DNA from: Candidatus Zhuqueibacterota bacterium
GTDB lineage: Bacteria > Zhuqueibacterota > Zhuqueibacteria > Residuimicrobiales > Oceaniaggregativiventaceae
NCBI GenBank assembly: GCA_014728085.1
Contig: WJMF01000109.1
Coordinates: 1 to 58,284 of the forward strand
DNA: 58,284 bases
Direction of reading: 5' to 3'
The notes under the pieces were generated by a model. It saw only the letters and a list, made by a program, of their open reading frames with translations, was not told the origin of the DNA and ran no database searches. The first letter of the stretch is position 1. Every line of letters starts with the position of its first letter. Shown here piece after piece: positions 45,588 through 53,920 of the stretch. The translations under genes and the position numbers were made by a program.

Positions 45588-46128
45588 GATTCTCTCTTAA
45601 AAATGTTTTTATTTTTTTTACGGCATAGTGCATATGGCTGAGAACCGTATTCAGGGGTTCGTTCATGACCTCTGATATCTCCTTAAAACTTAATTCACCG
45701 TGTTGCCGCATCAGAAAAACCTGTCGTTGTTTTTCCGATAATAATCTCACCGCCTTTTTGAACAACGCCTTTGTTTCCTGTGCAGTAAGCTCTTCCAGCG
45801 GATCATGGTGATGCGGGGTCTCGGGCAATTCATCCAGCTGACGAAAAATACTGCGCCTTTTCTTTTTCCGCAACGCATCTACACTGGTGCGATAGGCAAT
45901 ACTGAACAGCCACGAGCCGAATTTGTAACGCGGGTCAAAAGTATCCATTCCTTTCCATACCTTTATGGTGGTCTCCTGAAACAAATCCTCGGCTGTACTT
46001 TGATCCTGACACAGGCGAAGTAAATAGGAAAACAGTGGACGCCTGTAGAGGTTCAGCAACTCTGCGAATGCCTGATGGTCTTTATCCTTGCAGGCAATGA
46101 TCAGTTTGTTTTCATTATTCTCAACCAT
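45574..46128 (-). CDS. ECF-family RNA polymerase sigma factor
   Basis: The 184-residue product has sigma-70 region 2 (HQAFAELLNLYRRPLFSYLL and TAEDLFQETTIKVWKGMDTF, SWLFSIAYRTSVDALRKKKR) and region 4 (LLSEKQRQVFLMRQHGELSFKEISEVMNEPLNTVLSHMHYAVKKI) with no region 3, which defines an ECF sigma factor of the RpoE type. The ATG at 46128 is taken; an in-frame GTG lies six bases upstream. It is first in a three-gene operon with its anti-sigma factor. ECF factors usually activate their own promoter, but I could not fix the -35/-10 pair here. Confidence 0.92.
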   Translation of the reverse strand: MVENNENKLIIACKDKDHQAFAELLNLYRRPLFSYLLRLCQDQSTAEDLFQETTIKVWKGMDTFDPRYKFGSWLFSIAYRTSVDALRKKKRRSIFRQLDELPETPHHHDPLEELTAQETKALFKKAVRLLSEKQRQVFLMRQHGELSFKEISEVMNEPLNTVLSHMHYAVKKIKTFLRENHAIE

Positions 46129-46176
46129 TTTCACTCAGATATACGTCTTTCAACAAAATTTATTGTCTTGATAAGC

Positions 46177-46211
46177 AAAAAAAAAAGCCCTGAAATATCA
46201 ATTTCAGGGCT
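46177..46211 (-). terminator. Strong rho-independent terminator of the Lrp gene
   Basis: A perfect 11-bp stem AGCCCTGAAAT / ATTTCAGGGCT (46186-46196 and 46201-46211) with an ATCA loop is followed, on the minus strand, by ten T (46186-46177). It begins 20 bp after the stop of the Lrp-type regulator gene and insulates it from the ECF sigma gene. Confidence 0.95.
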
Positions 46212-46230
46212 CGTTTGGCAATCAACAGAA

Positions 46231-46704
46231 TCAGGATTTATAATAGTTCAAAGGTAAAACCGTTGTTTCCTTTGAAGTGGATAGAACAATGTGGGTTTTG
46301 GTATTGGTCACGCCCGGAAGATCCTGAATTTTCATCAACAGCCTTTCCAGCGTATCGGTACTTTGCGTTCTTACCTTTAGGATATTAGATCCCTCACCGG
46401 TTATGGTGTGGCACTCCAAGACTTCGTCGTTAACGGTGATTTGCTTGAGAATTTCAACATAATTACTGGCAGGCTCGGTACTGATAATGACAAAGGCTGT
46501 CACTTGCAGGCCGATTTTACGCGGTTCTACAATAGCATTGTAGGTTTTGATGACGCCGGCTTTTTCCATTTTATGCATTCGTTCGCTGATTGATGGAATA
46601 GAAAGATTGACCTGTTCAGCGAGTTGATTGCGTTTCGTACGCCCGCTCTTCTGGAGTAATTCCAGAATTTTCAAGTCAATAGCATCCAATTTGTCTGCAT
46701 GCAT
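46231..46704 (-). CDS. Lrp/AsnC-family transcriptional regulator
   Basis: The 157-residue product has an N-terminal winged helix-turn-helix (DAIDLKILELLQKSGRTKRN, LAEQVNLSIPSISERMHKME) and a C-terminal RAM effector-binding domain (VTAFVIISTEP, NVDDEVLECHTITGEGSNILKV-like: VNDEVLECHTITGEGSNILK). Lrp-family proteins sense amino acids and act as dimers or octamers on nearby promoters. It is divergent from cydAB and a saccharopine-dehydrogenase-like gene, so it may regulate these or itself. A perfect terminator ends its transcript. Confidence 0.93.
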   Translation of the reverse strand: MHADKLDAIDLKILELLQKSGRTKRNQLAEQVNLSIPSISERMHKMEKAGVIKTYNAIVEPRKIGLQVTAFVIISTEPASNYVEILKQITVNDEVLECHTITGEGSNILKVRTQSTDTLERLLMKIQDLPGVTNTKTHIVLSTSKETTVLPLNYYKS

Positions 46705-46930
46705 TGATTAACCCTTTAGTTTATGAAATAAAAAATTCGTCACCTAAAAACTGCTCTTTGAATAAGGTACTGAATTTACAATAATAAAAGTTATAAAATA
46801 ATTTAAAAGACGCAAGGCAAATTTTAATTTATTTGACTGACACAGAGAATCGCCTTATTTAATAAATTTAATACAACCACAGCTTGCGCTGAAAAATGCA
46901 TCGCCAGGCGGCTTTGATTGACGGATAATC

Positions 46931-46959
46931 TTGACATTAATCGGGGATTTTAGTATGTT
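46931..46959 (+). promoter_or_regulatory. Candidate sigma-70 promoter of the cydAB operon
   Basis: TTGACA (46931-46936), a 17-bp spacer and TATGTT (46954-46959) match a vegetative promoter well and would give a leader of about 27 nt before the cydA ATG. AGGAAAA at 46982-46988 is the ribosome-binding site. A second, weaker pair, TTGACT at 46833 and TATTTA at 46856, lies upstream. No Lrp or redox-regulator site could be assigned by eye. Confidence 0.55.
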
Positions 46960-46992
46960 TTTCGTAAATATGTAAACTTTCAGGAAAAGTTG

Positions 46993-48342
46993 ATGGACGC
47001 CGTCTTGCTGTCGAGAATACAATTCGCTCTTACTGTTGGGTTTCACTATCTTTTCCCACCTCTGAGTATCGGGTTGGGCTTGTTCCTGGTTATCATGGAA
47101 GGTCAGTATCTACGAACAGAAAATCCGCTCTACATAAAGGTCACCAAATTTTGGGTAAAAATCTTTGCTCTTATTTTTGTTCTCGGTGTAGCCTCCGGAA
47201 TCGTAATGGAATTTCAATTCGGTACCAATTGGTCGGAATATTCCCGTTTTGTGGGAGATGTTTTCGGCAGCGCCCTCGCTGCTGAAGGCCTGTTTGCTTT
47301 TTTTCTCGAGTCAAGTTTTCTGGCGTTGCTCCTTTTTGGCTGGAACCGGGTCAGCCCCGGGATGCATTTCTTTTCAACGATCATGGTTGCGTTTGGAGCC
47401 CACCTCAGCGCCCTGTGGATTATCATCGCCAATTCCTGGCAACAAACACCGGCGGGACATCATATTGTTGAAACCGAAAACGGCGTCAGGGCAGAGATCG
47501 TTAATTTTTGGCAGGTGGTTTTCAATCCCTCAACCATAGACCGGTTTACCCATGTTATCTTCGGGTGCTGGTTAGCCGCAGCCTTTCTGGTATTGAGCGT
47601 GGGTGCTTATTATATGCTTCGCAAAAGAGATATCGAGTTCGCTAAACTCAACCTCAAGATCGGATTGGTTATAGCGGTCCTTGCCTCGATTTTGCAACTG
47701 CAAACGGGACACCTCAGCGCCATAACCGTAAGCGAAACTCAACCAGCAAAATTGGCCGCTTTTGAAGGACATTACACCACCAATCAACCGGCAGATATGT
47801 ATTTATTCGGCTGGGTCAATGAAAAAGAGGAAAAAGTGCAATTTGGAATCCGCCTTCCTGGCTTTTTAAGCTTTCTGGTTCATTTCGACAGCCAGGCGCC
47901 GGTTGTCGGATTGGACAGTTATGCCCTTGACGACCGTCCGCCTGTTAATATTGTTTTTCAAACCTATCATCTCATGATTACCATCGGTATGGGATTGATT
48001 TTTCTCTCTCTTCTCGGCCTTTACCTGTGGTGGCGAAAAAAACTCTTTACAGCGCGCTGGTATCTGTGGATTCTGGTTTTTTCTGTTTTACTTCCTCAAA
48101 TTGCCAACCAGGTCGGCTGGATTTCGGCTGAGGTGGGACGCCAGCCTTATATCGTTTATAATCTGCTGCGCACCGAGGAAGCCATTTCCACGACGCTTTC
48201 CACCGGTGAAGCATGGGCATCCTTAATTTTATTTTCCCTGATCTATGCGCTCCTTTTCGCCTTGTTTATCTATCTTTTCAATCATAAAATCCAAAATGGC
48301 CCTGAAGAACTTGAGCAAAATCAGGGAGAACAAGCAGGATGA
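46993..48342 (+). CDS. cydA: Cytochrome bd oxidase subunit I, short Q-loop type
   Basis: The ATG at 46993 follows AGGAAAA. The 449-residue product has about nine membrane helices and the family landmarks: His18 in [12 protein letters not shown] (haem b595 ligand), the Q-loop start K-L-A-A-F-E near 253-258, and G-R-Q-P-Y-I-V-Y-N in the second half. The Q-loop between helices 6 and 7 is short (about 80 residues to [10 protein letters not shown]), unlike the long loop of E. coli CydA. The enzyme oxidises quinol and reduces oxygen at low oxygen levels. It overlaps cydB by four bases. Confidence 0.95.
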   Translation: MDAVLLSRIQFALTVGFHYLFPPLSIGLGLFLVIMEGQYLRTENPLYIKVTKFWVKIFALIFVLGVASGIVMEFQFGTNWSEYSRFVGDVFGSALAAEGLFAFFLESSFLALLLFGWNRVSPGMHFFSTIMVAFGAHLSALWIIIANSWQQTPAGHHIVETENGVRAEIVNFWQVVFNPSTIDRFTHVIFGCWLAAAFLVLSVGAYYMLRKRDIEFAKLNLKIGLVIAVLASILQLQTGHLSAITVSETQPAKLAAFEGHYTTNQPADMYLFGWVNEKEEKVQFGIRLPGFLSFLVHFDSQAPVVGLDSYALDDRPPVNIVFQTYHLMITIGMGLIFLSLLGLYLWWRKKLFTARWYLWILVFSVLLPQIANQVGWISAEVGRQPYIVYNLLRTEEAISTTLSTGEAWASLILFSLIYALLFALFIYLFNHKIQNGPEELEQNQGEQAG

Positions 48343-49367
48343 ATTTTAGCCTGGATTTGAATACGGTCTGGTATCTTCTTGTCGGCGTGCTTTTAAGCGG
48401 TTATGCCATCCTCGATGGATTTGATCTGGGAGTTGGTACGCTTTATCTTTTTAATAAAAAAGAAAAGGAACGCCGTTTGCTCCTCAATGCCATCGGGCCG
48501 GTATGGGATGGTAACGAAGTTTGGCTCATTACCGGCGGCGGAGCGCTTTTCGCCGCTTTTCCCGAAGTATATGCTACCGTTTTTTCAGGATTTTATATCG
48601 CTTTTATGTTATTGCTCTTTTGTCTCATCTTTCGGGCCACCGCAATAGAGTTTCGCAGCAAGCTTGAAATGAACTGGTGGAAAAAGGTATGGGATACAAG
48701 TTTTTCAATCAGCAGCACAGTCGCCGCCCTGCTCGTTGGCGTCGCCCTCGGCAACATCATCGCCGGAATCCCGCTCGATCAGAACCACGATTTTACCGGC
48801 TCTTTCTTCAGTTTGCTCAATCCCTACGCTATCATCGTCGGCATCACCACAACAATACTCTTCGCTCTGCATGGAGGGCTTTTTGCAGCCGTAAAAACCG
48901 AGGATGAACTGCAACAGCGAATGGCCGGTTATGCCAAAAAACTCTTTTGGATCGTTATTTTTCTTTATGTCATTATTAATATTTACACATTTACCGCCTT
49001 CGATCGGCTGACAACCAACCTGCTCAATCGCCCTTATCTCTTTCTGATTCTGGCGCTTAATCTCTATTTTCTCGTCGGCATCTACAGACAACTAAAAAAA
49101 ACCGCCTTTAAACGGGCTTTATTGTTTTCCGCTCTCAACATTTTATCCTGGTTTATCCTTTTTGGACTCGATCATTTTCCGCAACTGGTCTATAATACGG
49201 CAAATCCCGACAACAGTCTGAATATCTACAATGCCGCCTCATCCTCCAAAACGTTGACGATCATGCTGATTATCGCAATCATCGGTTTTCCCCTGGTTCT
49301 TTTTTACACCACTTTTATTTACAAAACCTTTGGCGGTAAAGTTAAACTGGATTCATCAAGCTACTAA
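48339..49367 (+). CDS. cydB: Cytochrome bd oxidase subunit II
   Basis: The ATG overlaps the cydA stop (ATGA). The 342-residue product has about nine membrane helices and CydB signatures: YAILDGFDLGVG near residue 22, IGPVWDGNEVWLITGGGALFAAFP, and FRSKLEMNWWKKVWD. CydB lacks haem ligands but forms the oxidase dimer with CydA. No cydX-like small gene is found before the next gene, which begins 9 bp after the stop. cydDC assembly genes are not in the window. Confidence 0.95.
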   Translation: MNFSLDLNTVWYLLVGVLLSGYAILDGFDLGVGTLYLFNKKEKERRLLLNAIGPVWDGNEVWLITGGGALFAAFPEVYATVFSGFYIAFMLLLFCLIFRATAIEFRSKLEMNWWKKVWDTSFSISSTVAALLVGVALGNIIAGIPLDQNHDFTGSFFSLLNPYAIIVGITTTILFALHGGLFAAVKTEDELQQRMAGYAKKLFWIVIFLYVIINIYTFTAFDRLTTNLLNRPYLFLILALNLYFLVGIYRQLKKTAFKRALLFSALNILSWFILFGLDHFPQLVYNTANPDNSLNIYNAASSSKTLTIMLIIAIIGFPLVLFYTTFIYKTFGGKVKLDSSSY

Positions 49368-49376
49368 AGGACGAAT

Positions 49377-50510
49377 ATGAAAAACATCATAATTCTGGGA
49401 ACTGGTCAGGTAGGCAGAGCAATGGCTCTGGATTTATGCAGAGATTTTTCGGTTCTTGCTACCGACAAGGATGAAAAGGCCCTTTTCAAACTGAAAACGG
49501 TAGAAAATCTCGAAAAAGAGCTCCTGGATGTTAACGATAGCGGCAATCTGCAAAAAATGGTAGAACCCTTTGATCTGGTCATCAACGCCGTCCCGGGCAC
49601 CATTGGATTTGCTACCTTTAAACGCATTGTCGACCTGGGAAAACCTCTTGTTGACATTGCCTTTTTTGAGCAGGATCCTTTTGCGATGCATAAAACCGCA
49701 GTTGAAAAAGGCATACCTGCGTTTGTGGATTGCGGCGTGGCTCCCGGTATGAGCCATATTCTTCTGGGCTATTGGACGCAGTACATGGACGTAGATGACT
49801 ATATCTGCTATGTTGGCGGGTTACCCAAAAAGCGCCAATGGCCTTATGAATACAAAGCCCCCTTTTCCCCTGTCGATGTTTTGGAAGAATATATTCGCCC
49901 TGCTCGTTACGTCGTTAATTATCAGGTCGTGACCAAACCCGCTCTCAGCGATCCCGAACTTGTCGATATCGATCCCATAGGCACGCTGGAGGCCTTTAAC
50001 ACCGACGGGTTGCGTACGCTTTTAAAGAACCAACTCGCTCCCAACATGATCGAAAAAACCCTGAGATATCCCGGTCACCGTCAAATCATGCAAATCCTTC
50101 GGGATAGCGGATTCCTGAACAAAAACAAAATACAAATAAAAGACCAGTCGATCAGACCCATCGATTTAACTTCCCGGTTACTCTTTGAACAATGGTATCT
50201 TGACGACACAGAGGAAGAGTTTACCGCCATGCAGGTATTGATGCGGGGGTCCCGTAAGGGAAGAAAACGGCAAATTCGCTATGACCTCTTTGATACGTTT
50301 CATAGTGAAACGAAAACGTCTTCGATGGCCAGAACCACCGGTTATACGGCCACAGCAATCGCAAGGCTCTATTTGCAAAACAGGTTAAAGCAGACAGGGG
50401 TAATACCGCCGGAATCGATCATCAGAAACAAAGCCGACTTTGAATATCTGATGCAGCTTTTTGAGGAGAGAGATATTTATTATCATTTTTCGCAGCAAGA
50501 GGATGAATGA
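49377..50510 (+). CDS. Saccharopine-dehydrogenase-family oxidoreductase
   Basis: AAAGGACG precedes the ATG. The 377-residue product starts with a Rossmann motif (NIIILGTGQVGRAMALDL), continues with DLVINAVPGTIGFATFKRIVD and FVDCGVAPGMSHILLGY, and has the C-terminal domain typical of the saccharopine dehydrogenase / homospermidine synthase superfamily (KTLRYPGHRQIMQILRDSGFL). It should reduce or oxidise a glutamate- or lysine-linked imine with NAD(P). The exact reaction is not readable. It lies in one run with cydAB and trmB; the divergent Lrp-type regulator would suit an amino-acid gene. Confidence 0.88.
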   Translation: MKNIIILGTGQVGRAMALDLCRDFSVLATDKDEKALFKLKTVENLEKELLDVNDSGNLQKMVEPFDLVINAVPGTIGFATFKRIVDLGKPLVDIAFFEQDPFAMHKTAVEKGIPAFVDCGVAPGMSHILLGYWTQYMDVDDYICYVGGLPKKRQWPYEYKAPFSPVDVLEEYIRPARYVVNYQVVTKPALSDPELVDIDPIGTLEAFNTDGLRTLLKNQLAPNMIEKTLRYPGHRQIMQILRDSGFLNKNKIQIKDQSIRPIDLTSRLLFEQWYLDDTEEEFTAMQVLMRGSRKGRKRQIRYDLFDTFHSETKTSSMARTTGYTATAIARLYLQNRLKQTGVIPPESIIRNKADFEYLMQLFEERDIYYHFSQQEDE

Positions 50511-51163
50511 GCAGGAGCAAGCTGGAACGATTCACCGAGCTCGAAACCTTTGCCAATACGTTTCAAATTCAAAGCCACTTGAAGGGGCGCTGGCATCAGG
50601 ACTATTTTCGCAACAATAATCCCATTACGCTGGAGCTGGGATGCGGCAAAGGAGAATACAGTCTTACTCTGGCAAAAATGTTTCCCGCCAGAAATTTTAT
50701 AGGGGTTGATATCAAGGGCGCAAGGTTATGGAACGGCGCTAAAAAAGCCCTTGAGGACAAGCTTTCCAACGTTGCGTTTTTGAGAATGCGTATCGAAGAT
50801 ATTGATCGGGAATTTGCCAGTGGGGAAATTTCAACCATATGGATCCCTTTCCCGGATCCGTACCCCAAACACAGCAAGGCAAATAAAAGAATGACTTGTC
50901 CCAGGTTTTTACACCTCTACAGCCGCATACTGCACGATGGGGGAAAAATCCATTTGAAAACCGATGATGACAATTTATATCGCTATACGCTCGATACACT
51001 CAGACGGAATAACCACCCGATTCTCGACAATTATACCGACCTCCACCACGTCTCCGTTCCCGAACCGGAATGGCTGGTACAAACCACATTTGAAAAAAAA
51101 CAAGCGCTTGCCGGTCACAGCATAAAATACATCTCATTCAAGCTCAATCATCAACAAGACTAA
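50507..51163 (+). CDS. trmB: tRNA (guanine-46-N7)-methyltransferase
   Basis: The ATG overlaps the previous stop (ATGA). The 218-residue product has the S-adenosylmethionine site L-E-L-G-C-G-K-G-E-Y and F-I-G-V-D-I-K-G-A near residues 44-70, the family motif W-I-P-F-P-D-P-Y-P-K-H-S-K with R-M-T-C-P-R-F-L, and the C-terminal T-x-F-E-K-K segment. It methylates G46 of tRNAs. Its last 20 bases overlap the 3' end of the convergent tolC-like gene. Confidence 0.95.
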   Translation: MSRSKLERFTELETFANTFQIQSHLKGRWHQDYFRNNNPITLELGCGKGEYSLTLAKMFPARNFIGVDIKGARLWNGAKKALEDKLSNVAFLRMRIEDIDREFASGEISTIWIPFPDPYPKHSKANKRMTCPRFLHLYSRILHDGGKIHLKTDDDNLYRYTLDTLRRNNHPILDNYTDLHHVSVPEPEWLVQTTFEKKQALAGHSIKYISFKLNHQQD

Positions 51164-52658
51164 CGTTATGTTGCCAATCGTACATGGTTTTTCGTTTTAA
51201 ATCCGCTATTGCCAGTTTAAAATCAATATAGGCGTTTAAATAAAGGGTTTTGGCTTGAACAAAACGATTTCGGTCGAGAGCCAGATCCTGGCTGGTAATG
51301 TCGCCGTTGTTAAAGCGTTCAACCGATATTTCAAACGCTCTTTGGGCAACGGCTTGATTCCGGGTTAAAACATCGAGTTTATTTTCAGCTTCTCGTAAGC
51401 GCCTGACCACTTCGCGGACCTCGCGAACAATGGTTTTTTCCTGTTCCTCAAGAGCGAGGATATCGTTTTTCATTGACGCCCTGGCAGCGGCAACCTCGGC
51501 ATTGTTGACTCCCCAGTCCCAAATAGGTACGGAGAGCGTAAAAATCACTCCCCGGTTATTGGGGCGGCGCTCCATATCATCAAGACTCGAGTTCCACAAT
51601 TCATCCCAGGGTGTTCCGAAGGGTAAATTGGGATTACTGATACCGGTCAAATCGTAAAATACGGTCAGATCACCGCGTATTTCACTGCGGGCATCTGCCT
51701 CTTTTATCGCAATCTTTGCCAACTCTAAATCAATTTCGGCTTCACGTATTTCCGTGCGGTATTTTACAGCCTTGTCAATGGCCGCTTGCAGATCGACATT
51801 GATTTTTTCCCGTTCCAGATCTGTTTTGATGGCAACGGAATCGGAAAGCTGCAAGCCGATCAATTGTTTAAAAGCGTCTCCCATGCGCATTGTTCTGGCT
51901 TGAGCAGACAAAAGTTCGTCCTGAGCTTCAGCCAGGTCTACTTCCATCTGTAAAGCTTCGACTTCTGGAATGAGACCGGCATTAAATTTCTTTTTTGCCA
52001 GCTCATAAAGCTCTGTTTGCTGTTCTACATTGTCCCTGGTGATTTGCTCCTGACGGCTGGCCTGGTAAAGATTGAAAAAGTATTGGGTAACCAGATAAAC
52101 GACATTGAGCTGACTGCGCTTATATCGTTGCTCGGTGCGATCATAACTCAGATTGGCGTTTTTCAGACCGAGCTTGAGTTGATTGATGGCAAAAATCGGC
52201 TGGGTATAACGCAGAGTTAAATTGGTATACATTTCGCTGCGTTTTTGCTCACGATTTGCCTGTGTCAGATAGGTCGACACTTCACGATGATAGGCTCTGC
52301 TGCTGAGCACCAATCGTCCATCAGTCGGCAGGGGCTGGGTAATATCCAGCGATCCCATGTAACGAAGCGTTCCGGTGGTATTGAACTGCGGCAACTGTCC
52401 GGGGACCATGATTTCAGTGACATTTTCCTGCCATCTGGGAACATCCAGCGACATATCCACATGCGTTCTAAAACGTCCTTTTGCAGCAACAAGATTTTCC
52501 TCCGCCTGTAGCAATTCCAGTTTCAGCCGTTTCGAATCATAGCTTCTTTCGAGAGCAATGTCAATCGCATCCTGTAATGTCAGCGTTTGCGACCAACCCG
52601 TGTCGCTGAAGATGATTAGAAGGGAAAGAAAAAAAAGAGATACTATTGCGCGGTTCAT
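51144..52658 (-). CDS. TolC-family outer-membrane efflux protein
   Basis: ATG codons at 52661 and 52658 both follow TTGGAGAGA; 52658 has the better spacing. The 504-residue product has a signal peptide ending TGWSQ and two OEP repeats with long helical coiled-coil hairpins, such as EQITRDNVEQQTELYELAKKKF-like and LRYTQPIFAINQLKLGLKNA; the sequence is rich in Ala, Glu, Gln and Arg. TolC homologues form trimeric channels across the outer membrane. It is the distal gene of an operon with a MacB-type permease and two adaptors, 30 bp after the permease stop. Confidence 0.92.
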   Translation of the reverse strand: MNRAIVSLFFLSLLIIFSDTGWSQTLTLQDAIDIALERSYDSKRLKLELLQAEENLVAAKGRFRTHVDMSLDVPRWQENVTEIMVPGQLPQFNTTGTLRYMGSLDITQPLPTDGRLVLSSRAYHREVSTYLTQANREQKRSEMYTNLTLRYTQPIFAINQLKLGLKNANLSYDRTEQRYKRSQLNVVYLVTQYFFNLYQASRQEQITRDNVEQQTELYELAKKKFNAGLIPEVEALQMEVDLAEAQDELLSAQARTMRMGDAFKQLIGLQLSDSVAIKTDLEREKINVDLQAAIDKAVKYRTEIREAEIDLELAKIAIKEADARSEIRGDLTVFYDLTGISNPNLPFGTPWDELWNSSLDDMERRPNNRGVIFTLSVPIWDWGVNNAEVAAARASMKNDILALEEQEKTIVREVREVVRRLREAENKLDVLTRNQAVAQRAFEISVERFNNGDITSQDLALDRNRFVQAKTLYLNAYIDFKLAIADLKRKTMYDWQHNVSLVDD

Positions 52659-52688
52659 CATTCTCTCCAATTTTGAGCACATCAGTAA

Positions 52689-53918
52689 CTATTCATATCT
52701 CAGGGAAACAATCGGCTCAACCTTTGCGGCCTGCATTGCCGGATAGAGTCCAAAAATAATGCCGACTGCAGCTGAGACGGAAAAGGCGAGGAAAATGGCA
52801 AACACTGAAACAATGGTCCGCCATCCAGCATAAAGAGCAATCATTTTGGTGAGCGCGAATCCAAAAAAGACCCCCATCATCCCCCCGACAAAGCTGAGAA
52901 TCACCGCTTCGACCAGGAACTGTCCCAAGATGTCATTCCGTTTTGCCCCGACAGCACGGCGCACACCGATTTCCCGAGTACGCTCCAATACTGAGGCCAG
53001 CATGATATTCATAATACCAATTCCACCAACCAATAGCGAAATGCCGGCAATCGCACCCATGACGATATTGAAAATTCTCTGAGTTTGTTGCCGTTGTTTC
53101 AAAAGTGCTTCCGGAATGGTAATGGTATAATCATCGGTCTGATTATGACGGCGAGCCATGGTTTGATTGACGATATTGGCTGCATTCTGGATTTTGTCGG
53201 GGTCGTTGACACGCAGAGTGATGCGATCTATTTCACTTTCAAAAGGCAAATAATTAAATCTCTTGATTGCCGAGGTAATGTTAATAAAGATCGACTGGTT
53301 AACGTGAGTGCCCTTTTCGGATGCGTCTCCCACCACGGCTTTGGGCGCCAAAACACCGACAACCGTAAACCATTGATCTTCGATTTTGATCTGTTTACCG
53401 ATTGCGTTATGGAATTTAAACAGATGAGATTTAACCTCCGAACCGAGAACGCAGAGTCGCCGGTCTTCCCTGACATCCCGGTATGAAAAAAAACCGCCTT
53501 CCTGCAGATGATAAGACATCACCGTTTCAATGTCGGGCAAGGTACCGATCACCTGAGCATCCATATGAACTTTATTGTAAACGACCCGACAGGTCAAATT
53601 TCTTTGTGGTACCACCGTTTCGATCAGTGGATTGATCTTGGATAAAGAGTAAGCATCTTGAAGCGTTAATCCCTGTGATAAATTGCTGCGTCCTTCACCC
53701 TCTTCTTCGTCCTGCACAGGGATATCGTTGATAATGATATTATTCATCCCCATAACTTGTATCTGTTCGATGGCTTGCTGTTTTGCACCTTCGCCGATCG
53801 AGAGCATCGCAACAACCGCTGCAACGCCAAAAATGATTCCCAAAGCCGTCAGGATCGAGCGCAACTTATGATGGCGAATCCCTTCAAAGCCAATCAGTAT
53901 ACTTTCACGATAAATCAT
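52689..53918 (-). CDS. MacB/FtsX-type ABC permease without ATPase domain
   Basis: The 409-residue product has one N-terminal helix (ILTALGIIFGVAAVVAMLSIG), a MacB-like periplasmic domain of about 240 residues (MNNIIINDIPV, VVGVLAPKAVVGDASEKG), and three C-terminal helices with ERTREIGVRRAVGAKRNDIL between the first two, the cytosolic coupling region. True MacB is fused to its ATPase; here the nucleotide-binding domain is missing and no ATPase gene is in this operon. MacB-type pumps push substrates from the periplasm through TolC. It starts 2 bp after the adaptor stop. Confidence 0.93.
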   Translation of the reverse strand: MIYRESILIGFEGIRHHKLRSILTALGIIFGVAAVVAMLSIGEGAKQQAIEQIQVMGMNNIIINDIPVQDEEEGEGRSNLSQGLTLQDAYSLSKINPLIETVVPQRNLTCRVVYNKVHMDAQVIGTLPDIETVMSYHLQEGGFFSYRDVREDRRLCVLGSEVKSHLFKFHNAIGKQIKIEDQWFTVVGVLAPKAVVGDASEKGTHVNQSIFINITSAIKRFNYLPFESEIDRITLRVNDPDKIQNAANIVNQTMARRHNQTDDYTITIPEALLKQRQQTQRIFNIVMGAIAGISLLVGGIGIMNIMLASVLERTREIGVRRAVGAKRNDILGQFLVEAVILSFVGGMMGVFFGFALTKMIALYAGWRTIVSVFAIFLAFSVSAAVGIIFGLYPAMQAAKVEPIVSLRYE

Positions 53919-53920
53919 CG

